This document shows positions 22,430 through 32,979 of a stretch of DNA of 48,019 nucleotides, in pieces. The position numbers and the translations under genes were made by a program. The notes below the pieces were generated by a model that did not search any database, had not been told where the DNA came from, and was given only the letters and a program-made list of their open reading frames with translations. The stretch is from Letharia columbiana. Taxonomy: Eukaryota > Ascomycota > Lecanoromycetes > Lecanorales > Parmeliaceae. Where the stretch lies: the NCBI RefSeq assembly GCF_014066305.1, contig NW_023501155.1, positions 1 to 48,019 of the forward strand. Direction: 5' to 3'. Positions within the stretch are counted from its first letter, which is position 1; every line of letters begins with the position of its first letter.

Positions 22430-24560
22430 ATAATAGTCTTATACTAAAAAGCTAGATTATAATCCTTATAAATTCTATAATAACTTCGATATAAAGAATA
22501 AGACTAAACTTATAAATATTATAATCGAATTTCTTATCTATTAGAAAGCTATTTATAAATTAAACACCCGTAAATAAAAGTAAGTTATTATTAAAAAAAT
22601 CATTGTCTTAATTATTAAAGGGATTTAAAGACTCGTTACTCTATTAATTAATAAACGTCTAATTATATATAAATAAGTTTTTAAGATTAAATATAATAGT
22701 AATAAAATTATTAATAAATTTAAGGCTAGACTCGTTATTAGAGAGTTTACATAAGTAGAAAATATCGACTTTTATAAGACCTTTACCTCTACTCTACGAT
22801 TTAACTCTCTATATCTATTTCTATTATATATAATAATAATAAATCTTCTAATAGAATAAATAAATATTAATAATACTTATCTTAATAGCGACCTCTATAA
22901 GAAAATCTATATAATCTTATTACTAGGCTATTTATTAGTAACTAGTACTAAAAATAAGATACTACTTCTTTAAAAAGAATTATATAATCTTAAGTAATTA
23001 GCCCGTATCTAAAATAAGAAATTCAAGTATATTATTAAGAAAATAGAATTTATAGTTATTATAGCTAATAGCTATATCTTTATTCGAGTATTACTAGAGG
23101 AAATAGTTATTATAGTACTTTATATAAATAATATTCTTATTAAAGCTAAGTTATAAAGTATTATAAATTATATTAAGTATTAAATTTATAAAGAATTTAA
23201 GGCTATTAAAATAAGCCTAGTTAATTATATTCTCGATATTTAAATTTACTATAATTAAAAATTCTATATCTTAATTATTAAATAAGTATAGTACGTCGAA
23301 AAGATACTTAAAGAATATTTAATAAACTAGGCGACTTTTATTTATACTCTTATCGATAGATATAAATTAATTTAACTAGGTCGACTAGAAGAAGAATATA
23401 TAAATTAGCTATAATACTAGAAGTAAATAGAAAGCCTTATATTTCTTATAACTAGTATATAAATTAATATAGTCTTCGTTATAGAAAAGCTTAGTTAATT
23501 CTATTATAACTTTACTATCCGCTATATAAACGCCGTAAATCGAGTATTTAAGTATATATAAGATATTATATTTCTAGAACTACGCTATTAAGAAATAGAA
23601 ATATTAAAAGAATTCGCGAATTTAGTATACGATAATAACTAGAAGAATCGTAAGTTCATCTACGAATTCGCCTTACTATATAAATAAGTAGTATATTTAT
23701 AATATAGTCGAAAATAGCGAGAGGTAGCTATATCTATTATAGAAGCTAAGTATATAACTTTAATAGAAGAAGATAAGATTATCGTATAAACTATACGATA
23801 ACTATAAGAAGTTTATTTTCGAGTATTAGATAAAGGTTCTATAATATTACTCGATAATAATAAGAGAATTATTAATCTTATAAAGAATCTCGAGTATTAC
23901 TAAAGGATTAAATATATCGATATTTAATATTATTATATTCGCTAATTAATTAAAAACGAGGTAGTTAATATAGACTATATACTTATAGCTTAAATAGTAA
24001 TAAATATTCTTATTAAATCGCTAAATAAGAAGCTATTTAAATAATATAGGGGGCTACTTAGAATATATAGCTATTCGACTAATTAGAAGATCGCTATTAA
24101 GAAAGTTCAATATTATATAAAGTCTAAATTCACTTTTTTAAAATAATCTTATTATATATAAGAGTTATTACGTATTCTAGAAGAATAAATTAAAGAGCCG
24201 TATTAAAAGTTTACGTTATTTCTCTACTTTCTCTACTTTCTTTATAAAGATTTTTTCGAAGAGTAATATTAATTATTTACTCTATTATCTCTATCTTTTT
24301 AATAGCTAAATAAAGAGAAAGTATTAATTTTAACGGCTTATAATTATTAGCTACGACTTATAATTATTAGTTATAATATAGCTAAAGACTATAGTTATAT
24401 AGCTATAAATAAATATAGTTATAAATAATATAGCTATAGATAATAGTAGTTATAGATAATATAGTTATTAATAATAGTAGTTATAGGTGATATAGCTATT
24501 AGCAATAGTAGTCATGGATAATATAGTTATGAATAATAGCCATATAGTTATAACTATGGT
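22430..24560 (+). mobile_element. Copia retrotransposon, 3' half with 3' LTR
   Basis: Resumes the frame lost at about 16060: reverse transcriptase (FKARLVI, FTSTLRF, then a YVDD-type site reading LYINNILI at about 23120), the SLIFLITS..RPDIAF-like block, and RNase H (EAKYITLIEEDK, VYFRVLDKGSIILL, about 23730-23960). A short purine tract (TAGGGGG) precedes about 24053, where the 3' LTR probably begins. The tail 24340-24540 is made of short TATAGTTATA-type repeats. The boundary with normal DNA is near 24560. Confidence 0.85.
24340..24560. repeat. AT-rich short tandem repeats at the Copia 3' end
   Basis: Repeated variants of ATAGTTATAGATAATATAG and AATAGTAGTTATAG, presumably inside or just after the 3' LTR. 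Confidence 0.7.
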
Positions 24561-26092
24561 GTGCCAGGGTAATTAGTTTACTTGGCGTATATGTGGAATT
24601 AACACGCCTGGAAGGCTGAGATGTATCCCCCGAAGTGATCCGATTTACTATGGGCCACAAGCCGAAATCGGATGACTCGAAGGGACGAATCTCCAGTGAT
24701 TTGGCAAGCGACTTTTTGCATTTATATCAGGCCCATGCCCACTGCATGAAGTTCTTTCCTTATGTTCTACCTATCTATGTATGCGATCTATTTACATAGC
24801 ATTCATATATAGCCCTAGCCCTAATTGTATTGGGCATAGCCTATCACATTACCAACACAATTGACCCTCTCACGGTCTCGTGCTGTGGGGCGTGCTGGAA
24901 AGTTCAAGTTAGGGTTAGGGCTCTCTAAGGTTCGTTGAAAGGGCAGTTCCTCTCTTCACGCATCTTGTTCATCTCAAGCTTGAAGAGGAACCTTTAAGAT
25001 ACCTGGCAGCCCGTCAGCATCATCGATTCCAAGAATTTTACTCTACCCGACATCAAAATCCCACCGCCCTGTGCAACACAGACGCAAAGCAGCGTCAGGA
25101 CGGAGGCCCAAGGGCAAACATCAGCAGGCCAGACGACTGTATTCCTGCCGCCATGCAAGCAAGGGCCAGATTCTGTATCTTTTTGCGAAGGTTGAATCGG
25201 GACTGGCAGTGTCAAGTGTTGTAGAAGCGGTACTGACAAGGATGAGACTGGCGTCAGTGAATTCTCCGTCAGTGTCACCACTTCTTCTTTTTCTACTCCT
25301 TTGGTGTCACTAGTCTTGGTCCTAAGATCTTACATTTCTCCTGTACTACCTGGTATGGTTCTTTCCACTCAGCAATGTAAGCTTTACCCAAGCTTACAAT
25401 AGGCCGATATCTTTTCCATATCATGTTTTTTTTTAAATTTACGTAATTCTTTATGCAGGAATCGAGTACGATGCGCCGGCATCATTGCGGAAGCATCATC
25501 TCTTAGCATTGATTTTTTGGTGGTGGTCAGGCAACTTTGGCCAGGGTCGCCAGTCTTGACACCTCGGGGCTTCAGCTTGCTCGATTATGGAGTATGGAGT
25601 AAGCTTATGGAGAGCCCACCTCCAAGGAAGATGCCCGAGGATCTCCAAGCGTGCCCAAGCTCCCGCATACTCCGCTTACTGTTACCGAAAACATCCCGCT
25701 TTCCCTCCCAATCAGGAAATATTTTCTGCACTATTGCACATGTTTATGCAGCTGATCTCGTTTATATGCAGCTTACTCCTTCTAGTTCCTGACCGCTCAC
25801 AACTCAAACCTCGAAGCCATGATCTTTCACGCCCCAAGCCCCACGCCCAATGGACCTCCCGCATAACAATCAACTATCGTTTCCCAAAATAGGGGCAGTC
25901 GCTTCTCGCTTCTGCTTCTCAGCTTGCTTCATGCAGCTTACACGAAATATTCCCCTCGTTGCCAAGCGTAATAGATGCAGGTATAAAACCATGGCCATGT
26001 CGCATTGGCTTCCCATATTTCTCCTGCAGGACCCGCATTGATCGAGACCTGCAAGCACACGCTACAACTACAACAGCCTGTGACAAGCCAAA
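24561..26092. other. Intergenic
   Basis: Normal composition, no supported gene. Small ORFs at 24994-25313 and 25517-25892 on both strands lack family features. A TATA box near the end belongs to the next gene. Confidence 0.5.
25982..25988 (+). promoter_or_regulatory. TATA box of the secreted-protein gene
   Basis: TATAAAA 111 bp before the start at 26093, in a region without other genes. Confidence 0.45.
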
Positions 26093-26943
26093 ATGCACGT
26101 CACCTTCATATTGACGGCAGTTGCCAGCCTCATAGTAGTCACACTGGCAGGTACATGCAACCAAGACAATTGTTATAGAGCCCTCGAGCACTATCAAGAA
26201 TCCACCTCTTCCAGCTTCTGCAAGCAGTACCTGAAAACATCGTACGCTCATCTCTTCCTCCACCACCACCTCGAGACATCAACTAACCACCTTCTCAGCA
26301 CCAAAACCGCACCAAGCGGCATCGCAACCTGCGGCCCTTCCGTACATACAACCCCCCCTCATACACTCTCTCCCACCTGACTAACCCGCCCCACCAGCGC
26401 ATCTCCAGCGCCTGCAGCTGCCTAACAACCACCACCCCGCCCCCCATCACCACAACCAGCAGCAGCAGCACCTTCGACACCTCAACCTGCACCCCGCAAT
26501 CCATCTCCGCGTGCCCCACCGCCCCCGACCCCTGCTGCGCCTTCATCTGCGCCGAAGCCCAAGTCCCCTTCGACGTCTGCTCGCCCAACAACCGCACCGT
26601 CCTGGCCCAATGCTCGCAGTGCTCCTACCCGACCACGACCGCCACCCCTTCCAAGAAGACGACGACGGCAACCTCGGCCCCCAAGACGACGACGACGACG
26701 ACCGCGCCGCCCAAGACGACGCTGAGCAGCAGCGCGGCCACGACGGCGCCGGCGAGCTTCCCCTTCCCGACGTCGACGTGCACGGGCAGGCTGCTGAGCA
26801 TTGCGGGGTGTCCGACGCCGTATGATCACTGCTGCCAGTATGTGTGCGAGGAGGCGCAGGTGCCGTATGATGTGTGCTCGTTGACGAACGGGAGTGGGGA
26901 GTATGCTGTGTGTTCGAGCTGTCCTTCGCCGACGCCGACTTGA
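26093..26943 (+). CDS. Secreted two-module cysteine-rich protein
   Basis: Three exons: 26093-26241, 26299-26341, 26398-26943; introns of 57 nt (GTACGC..TCTCAG, branch ACTAAC) and 56 nt (GTACAT..CACCAG, branch GACTAAC); 245 aa. A donor at 26227 is also in phase and would shorten exon 1 by five codons. N-terminal signal peptide (FILTAVASLIVVTLA), then CNQDNCYRAL ... SFCKQYL and ISSACSCL, a segment common in fungal secreted proteins. Two homologous modules follow: STC ... DPCCAFICAEAQVPFDVC ... CSQC and STC ... DHCCQYVCEEAQVPYDVC ... CSSC, each with eight cysteines. They are separated by a Thr/Ser/Pro/Lys-rich linker coded by ACG-rich DNA. No membrane anchor seen. Likely a cell-wall or apoplastic protein; effector or adhesin roles are possible but unproven. 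Confidence 0.8.
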
Positions 26944-29173
26944 TTTTCTGTTTTCTTTCTTCGATTTTCAAGACTTCTTGGGACGTGTACGCGAAGGCTT
27001 GGATTTGTGCCGGGTGGTCGTCGTCTGAGATTGTAAAAGAAATGATGATAGGGTTGGGTATGAAATCGGATGACGCTCGTATCTGAAGGTCTCGACGAAT
27101 TCGTGCACATGAGCGAAGAATCCACACACAGGCTCCCTCTCGCAGAACCTTCCATTTACGTGCCAACTACTTTCGCACCCCCTCCCCCTTCTCTAATCAG
27201 CTCAGTCCCGTCTTCAAAGCACACTCAGGACCCAGAACAGCCTCACTCCGCTCTGCTCTCCTCGGCAAATAGAATGCATTCCCCAGTACAGGGAAAGATA
27301 TCTGTAAACTATGCGACACTGATCAACCAGGCAGCATCTCATCATCTACCCATCCATCCACAAACCGCAACACGCAGGTCGTACGAAACCAAGCATCCCA
27401 AAATGGCAGACTTCAAACAACCATCTCTGATGGAACAGGGTCTTCTTGAAGCTGACCCTCCCTCCTACCCACCGTGTTCTCATTTCCATCTCCCGTATCT
27501 TCTTCCCTTGCCGCTTGATCCCAGATGCCGCTTTTCTTGAATCCACTTCCCACACATTCCTAATCCTATCCATTCATCCATCTATCCATCACCCTTTCCC
27601 CCTTCCCTCTTCCCTCCCCACACCACACCACGCACGATCGTCTCCATCCGCCTACCGCATTATCCCCCGGAAGAAAGATGCGTAGCCAGAATGGCTCATA
27701 AGTACACCCTAGAAAAGCGATTTGATTATCCGATTGTTCCACTTTTTTTATCCGTGTTTGTTGAGGCTCGAACGATCCAAGTCCGGAAAGGTGGGCGAGT
27801 ATAGATTGTGAGAAAGAAGAAGAAGAAGAAGAAGAAGACGAAGAAGAGAAAAAAAACCCCCCACGGAGCGTAGCCGTGCCGTGGTGACCCAGAAAACCGA
27901 AAAGGGAAGATGTAAAGCTGGAGCTCGAGCTCGAGCCAGAGCGGCTGCTACTGGTAGGTAGGGGAATATGGTGCTATAAGATAGCAAGCACATACACATG
28001 AACAAATAAAGAAATAAAAAAGAAAGAAGAGTATGAAAGTCGTAAACGTCCACGCCTCCATTCCCAGCATCTCCTTCCCCCAAACCAGATCCGCCGCCCT
28101 CATTTTCGAAAAAAAGGTCCCAATAGCCTCATTGGTGTTCAACCCAGAACACCTCTCTCATCTAAGGCCATCCTGCGAAGCTGTTTCCTATCCAGAAATA
28201 CAAACGCAAATGCCTGACGCACAGCCTCGCTATCGAATGGCCGAGCCTTTCTTTGCTTTTGCTCAATCTATTGAAAAAGGACGATAGATGCACAGGGTTC
28301 TTATGCTACCGGCATGAAGCACCACATCATCTAAATATGATTTGAAGATGAGCGAGTAGAAGAGTAAGGTTTCATTAAGATATCGTTAAAAAAAAAAAAC
28401 AAAATAAAGAAGAAGAAGTAGATAACTTCATAACGTCTTGCAACCGGGCTCATACTCGCTCACGTATAGTAAGCGTTTTGAGTCTTCAGACCCAATGGAA
28501 GGGGAGGTGTCAGGCAGCTATAACAATTCATCATTCTCGAGAGATGTCAGTCTCGCAGTGCCCCGGATGCTGCATGTATGCATCGACAGAACAGCCCAGA
28601 TGGCAGCCGCCACAGTCCCTCCACCCTCCCCCCAGCCACGGGGCTATCAGAAAGGGCAAGTCCATCACATCAGATTTTGTTTCCTTCTCACTTTTCCATG
28701 CATCATCTTTCGGCACCGCCGCAACGTTTCGACGCAACGCGCTGCTAACCCGATTCATCCTCGGCGCACCGCCAAGCCTTTCTGCGCGACACAGCCCTAC
28801 GCTAAGCTGTTTCCGGGATGCACCTCGCGAAGCTGACGGAGATGAGATAAATACCAGTCTCTCTCGCTGTAGCGACATGCTTCCAAAGCTTGCGGCAGAC
28901 GCTCCAGACGTAATGGCTACGAGGTGTGATACTTATGGGGGCAAGGTTGCGCCGGGGGAAAATGGCAGTGCAGATGGAAATCTGCTTTCTGCTTCCCTTC
29001 CTGATATATATATTCGACATCCCTCGCGCAAAACGGAGGAGTTTCACAGAATCAGATTTCCTCGCATTCGTTCGACCTTCTCACAAGAACAGCTCACATC
29101 ACCGAAACCGAAACCAAAACAAACAGCCACCAATAACGCCCACGTACCTTGACAGCGCCCAACATCTTCCACA
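26944..29173. other. Intergenic, long
   Basis: No supported gene. ORFs at 27070-27540 (plus), 27748-28083 (minus) and 28478-29152 (plus) are low-complexity or lack features. A short ORF from 27404 (MADFKQPSLMEQGLL, then DPPSYPP) is suggestive but unsupported. A GAA-type microsatellite lies at 27811-27850. Confidence 0.5.
27811..27850. repeat. AGA microsatellite
   Basis: Uninterrupted AAG/AGA triplets with one ACG interruption. Confidence 0.9.
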
Positions 29174-30241
29174 ATGCCCTCCCCTTCCGAATCCCTCGAC
29201 ATCGCCGAATTGGCCATTTACCTGCCTCTTCTATCCCTTACGCTTTTCGTCGTCTTCCGCCATGGTATACATCGCCAATCAGGCTGGATCTACCTCGCCA
29301 TATTCTGCCTCATTCGGATCATTGGCGCTGCTCTAGGCATCGCAGCAGAGAAGAAGCCGAGCAAAGTCAGTGATCTGGAGTGGAGCGCGATATTGGGCAG
29401 CGTTGGGATAAGTCCGCTGCTATTGGCAGGTTTGGGGTTGTTGAAGAGGATGTGAGTGTCATGCCTGGGAGCAGAGATTGTCTAGCAGAGGCTCACAGGA
29501 TGGCAACAGAACCGATGAGACCACAAAAAGGGTTCCAACGGAAGGTGCGATCCAGGAACGGAGCCGATTCGAGACTGTGGTATCTTATACCATTCTAGGC
29601 AGGATGTAAGTCGATCCTTCGAGATGTCAACGTAGCCGTCTAGAGGAAAGCAAGACTGAATTTTCTCCTCCAGATTCGGCAGACTCGGTGTCCATCAGTT
29701 TGCGACATCCTACCGCAGCCGCTTCCTCCAGCTTCTACAGATCCCTGCCGCAATCGCGCTCATTATCTGCATTGTTGGTGGCTCCGACTTGACCGACAGC
29801 TCAATTTCCGAACAGAGCACAGGAAAGAAACTGATCAAAGCCGGCCTCATCATCTTCCTGATCATCTATATCTGCCTCTTCCTCCTCATTGCCAAGAGCG
29901 CAAGCCAAATCAACGGCCTTCCCTCTGGGGAGAAGCGAGTCCTATCAGCATTAATAGTAGCGCTGCCACTCCTCGGTGTTCGCATCCTCTTCAGTCTCCT
30001 CGCATACTTCTCGACAATTTCGACATTCTCCCCAACCCACGGAAATGTTCTTGTACGAGCATTCATGGCAATCTTCGAGGAGATCCTGATAGTCATCGTG
30101 TATACCTTGGCTGGCATTTTGGTGCCTAAGTTTGGCGACGCGAAAATGGACGACACCAATCTCGAGATTCTGCATCTGGAAACGAGAGCGAGCACGCCAG
30201 CTCGGCACGCTCCACAGCAGGGTTCTCGGGTCGTGGTCTGA
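29174..30241 (+). CDS. Seven-helix membrane protein (DUF7702-like)
   Basis: Three exons: 29174-29451, 29489-29605, 29674-30241; introns of 37 nt (GTGAGT..TAGCAG) and 68 nt (GTAAGT..CTCCAG), joined in phase; 320 aa. The first intron is short, but splicing it restores one long frame. Seven hydrophobic segments: LAIYLPLLSLTLFVVF, IYLAIFCLIRIIGAALGI, ILGSVGISPLLLAGLGLL, PAAIALIICIVGG, LIIFLIIYICLFLLIA, LIVALPLLGVRILFSLLAYF and ILIVIVYTLAGILV, with the GSVGISPLLLA and GVR..FS..AYF patterns of a fungal family of unknown function. The exon 2 loop is polar and basic. No catalytic motif is visible. Its gene converges with the transcription factor 413 bp away. Confidence 0.8.
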
Positions 30242-30654
30242 GGAAGACTTTGAGCTATACTCCCAGTAGTGATCATCGGAAGAATCGACAGCCTCCCAGC
30301 CGTCCGTTTCCTCGCATTGCTGTCCATGGCTTTGGTCGAACTGGAATGGACCCGAACTCAGGCTCTAGAAAGCATTGCAATCCATGTTGAAGATAGTGCT
30401 TGTGGATAGCACGTTGGCGGAAATTTTATGGTCTTAGTTGCTTCTGGTTTGAAATCATAGAGTCGAGGCTCAGATTGCTTGTCCTTACCGGTGTCCCCGC
30501 ATCGGATGACTCGATGCCTCGTTTGTCAGTACCATAGAATGCATAGAAATCCCGAGACATCTCTAGATCCGAATCGCATTAGTCTGGGCGTGGGTTCTCA
30601 TACCCAGACGTACCGGATGAATATAGCACGCGCTTAGTTGCCTTTTTGCGGAAT
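30242..30654. other. Intergenic, convergent 3' ends
   Basis: Region between two converging genes; no feature beyond expected transcript ends. Confidence 0.5.
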
Positions 30655-32432
30655 TCACCATTCATCAAGCACCTCGTCTGCGCGCGCTGTCTCGAATTTA
30701 TCCCACGCCGTGATCTCTCGTTTGGTTCTTAAAACATTAGCCAAAGACTCGGCTTGTTTGATGCCCATGAGCCGTCCAATCAGTGCAAGCCGGGTAATGA
30801 TCCAAGCACGTATTCCGGTAAGACATTGATCCATCGTTGCAACAAGGTAGAAAGGCCATAGCAGAGATGCCCCTGCCGCCGCTCTTGGGAGCCGGGACGA
30901 GTACACGGACGAGTTTGAGGCTCCCAAGATGAAGGGAGCACTTGCACAAATGTCGTAAGCAAGATTTGCAAGTAGAACCTTGGATTGGCGTCGTTGTGAT
31001 TGGTCAAGTGCTGGATTCGGCATGGAGTTGCGACTAAGCCAAGTCGTGATCACTTGCTGGGTGAGGATGCGAGCGCAACGGTATACATTCCAGACTGAAA
31101 GGGCCCACGTGCCTTTGTAGACGTGATACGTATTGGAGAAGACATTTTCGGTGTTGGGGCTCTGTTTAATCGAGTAAGAGAAGGCTGGTGGAAGGCTGTT
31201 CTTCCAATCTTCCAGATCAGAGTCAATAAAATTCGCCAGTGTGACGACTCCAATGTCGTTGGTTTCTGGTCTATCTACAGCAGCTCGCAGAGCGCAAAGG
31301 CGCCCAATTATTTGGATTAGCTGCCTCTCGGGTACCGCCTTATTGGTTTCACCTTCAGCAGCAATCTCAGCCCATTCGATGACATCCGGAGGGATCATTT
31401 GACGCCTTTGGAGGCAGTCGATGAGCTAGATCATAACAGTCAGGTCAAAGCGTTCTGTTCATCCCGAAATCAATGGCTTACAATCTGAACAACTAGATTG
31501 TCAAAAAGTTTGCGGCCAACCTTTGTTCGCAATTGATCCGTTCCACGTAGGCGCACTAGCGCAGTAGCTCCATTGACGTGGTTGGTCCAAGACCTCATAG
31601 ACTCAGGATTTGAACATGTGACAGTCTGCGCAATGTCAGAACAGAAAACGGATAAATCCTCGAGCTAGGACATTACTTCAAACAAACCGAGCAGCATAAC
31701 AGCCATCAACGTCTGGTCTGTGCTTACTTCTTTCGAATCTTGAATGGAAGCAGTGATGGCACGCAATACCCTCGCATACTTTTGACCCGCCGCGACCATA
31801 AGTTCCGGCGCCTGCTTCACGTTCGAGATGCCCGCCAAGCCTATGGCTTCGATGATCTTGGGCAGAGCATTGAAGGAGGAGTCTTGCCGATAGACCGTAG
31901 GCAGCACGTCGGAATACGTTGTCAGAGAGGCAGGGTCCGCAGGGACGAAGTTGTGGAAGAAATAGTAGGTAGCCTCGTCTTCTAGTGGAACGGAGAGGGT
32001 TCGGATAGTGACCTTTGTGCGTTCTACCATTTGGACAGTTGCAGCGGAGAAATCGATGGCAGGATTCCTGACATCGCCATCTCCCGTGAGTTCTATAGGG
32101 CGTATTGGAGATACAGGCATGCTAATCTCCCATTTTGTCCCCGTTTGAGCCTTGGCCACGACTTTGCTGGTCTCATTGCGAAAAATCGCATCCTGCTCGG
32201 CCCGGTATCCTGGGCATTCTCTGTGAGCCCTTCGACATTGGCCACAATGCGGTCGAGTTTGGTCACACTGAAATCGTTAGGTGTGCGGGTTTTCTACGGA
32301 AAGAAACATGGAGTTGGACTAGAGCTTCTTTTTTTTCTTTCGGAAATCGTATATTCTCGCTTATGCACGCACCTTTGTTCTCTTGGCCCGGCACGGAGCA
32401 CAGCCCTTGCTAGGTCTGCCGCAGTACACCAT
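30655..32432 (-). CDS. Zn2Cys6 fungal transcription factor
   Basis: Four exons: 32432-32373, 32267-31677, 31625-31482, 31425-30655; introns of 105, 51 and 56 nt with GT..AG ends and CTAAC/CTGAC branches; 521 aa. Exon 1 plus the start of exon 2 form the zinc cluster: GCAPCRAKRTK joined to CDQTRPHCGQCRRAHRECPGY, with all six cysteines (C-x2-C-x6-C, C-x2-C-x6-C). The rest matches the loose middle-homology layout: SLRSWTNHVNGATALVRLRG-like block (here MRSWTNHVNGATALVRLRG), CLQRRQMIPPD, and a helical C-terminus ending EVLDEW. It is a DNA-binding nuclear regulator; targets unknown. No biosynthetic cluster is adjacent. A 7.4-kb retrotransposon stands 398 bp upstream. Confidence 0.88.
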
Positions 32433-32829
32433 TCTGGTGAGGCAAGCGTGACGTTCCTGAGGACAAAGGCCAAAGTGAAAGGCCGTTAGAGCAGATCAAA
32501 GAGACGTTTGAAGAAACAGTACTCTCGTTGAAGACAAGGAAGCGAGCTTTGGCGATGAAGATAGAATTCGACGGGCAGCAGCGGCAACCGTCATGGTGTT
32601 TTTCCCTGCGTCCTCCTCAGCATCATCATTCGCTTACAGAGGTGATATATAGAAGCAGGACGAGTCATGATGAGAAAAGATATTGCTTTGAGTCATCATG
32701 GCTCAGCTCACGATGGTGAGCGGTGGAGATGGATTTCTCAGCTTTGTGCAGACGCCGTTGAGGCTAGCCTGTTTGAGGGTAACACAATGTAGGAATACCA
32801 GAGCGCAGTGCTGTCTGCCGCCTCGAAAC
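32433..32829. other. Upstream region of the transcription factor
   Basis: The 397 bp between the start codon and the retrotransposon. Small plus ORFs at 32528-32719 and 32698-33018 run into the LTR and have no family features. The ancestral promoter may extend into 40236 onward. Confidence 0.5.
32825..32829. repeat. Target-site duplication GAAAC (left)
   Basis: GAAAC precedes the 5' LTR and again follows the 3' LTR at 40231-40235, giving a 5-bp duplication typical of Gypsy integrases. Confidence 0.7.
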
Positions 32830-32979
32830 AGTTGGAAGGTGCTTCCTGCGGGGTCGTTCTTTCTAGCTTTATATAGTATAGTTTGCTTAACTAGATCCTT
32901 AGGGAATCCTTCGGATCCTACTTCCAGAGAATCTACATCCTCTTCTACCCACACGATACCGTGGTTATTCCTATTCTTT
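32830..32979 (+). repeat. 5' LTR (150 bp) of the Gypsy element
   Basis: 150 bp, pairs with 40081-40230 with 8 differences, all transitions. Balanced base content in contrast to the AT-saturated interior. Ends are not TG..CA (starts AGTTGG, ends TTCTTT), so the boundary could be off by a base. Confidence 0.8.

Noticed and set aside
24904..24926. TTAGGG-like tracts here and at about 22228
   Set aside because: Only one or two units; no telomeric array.
26482..27166. Long Arg/Ser-rich minus ORFs opposite the secreted-protein gene
   Set aside because: Shadow frames of the Thr-rich linker and ACG repeats; the plus-strand model has signal peptide, cysteine modules and introns.
27070..27540. 156-codon plus ORF
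   Set aside because: Low-complexity Pro/Ser text without splice or family features.
28478..29152. 224-codon plus ORF
   Set aside because: Overlaps the upstream region of the seven-helix gene; no family features and competing frames on both strands.
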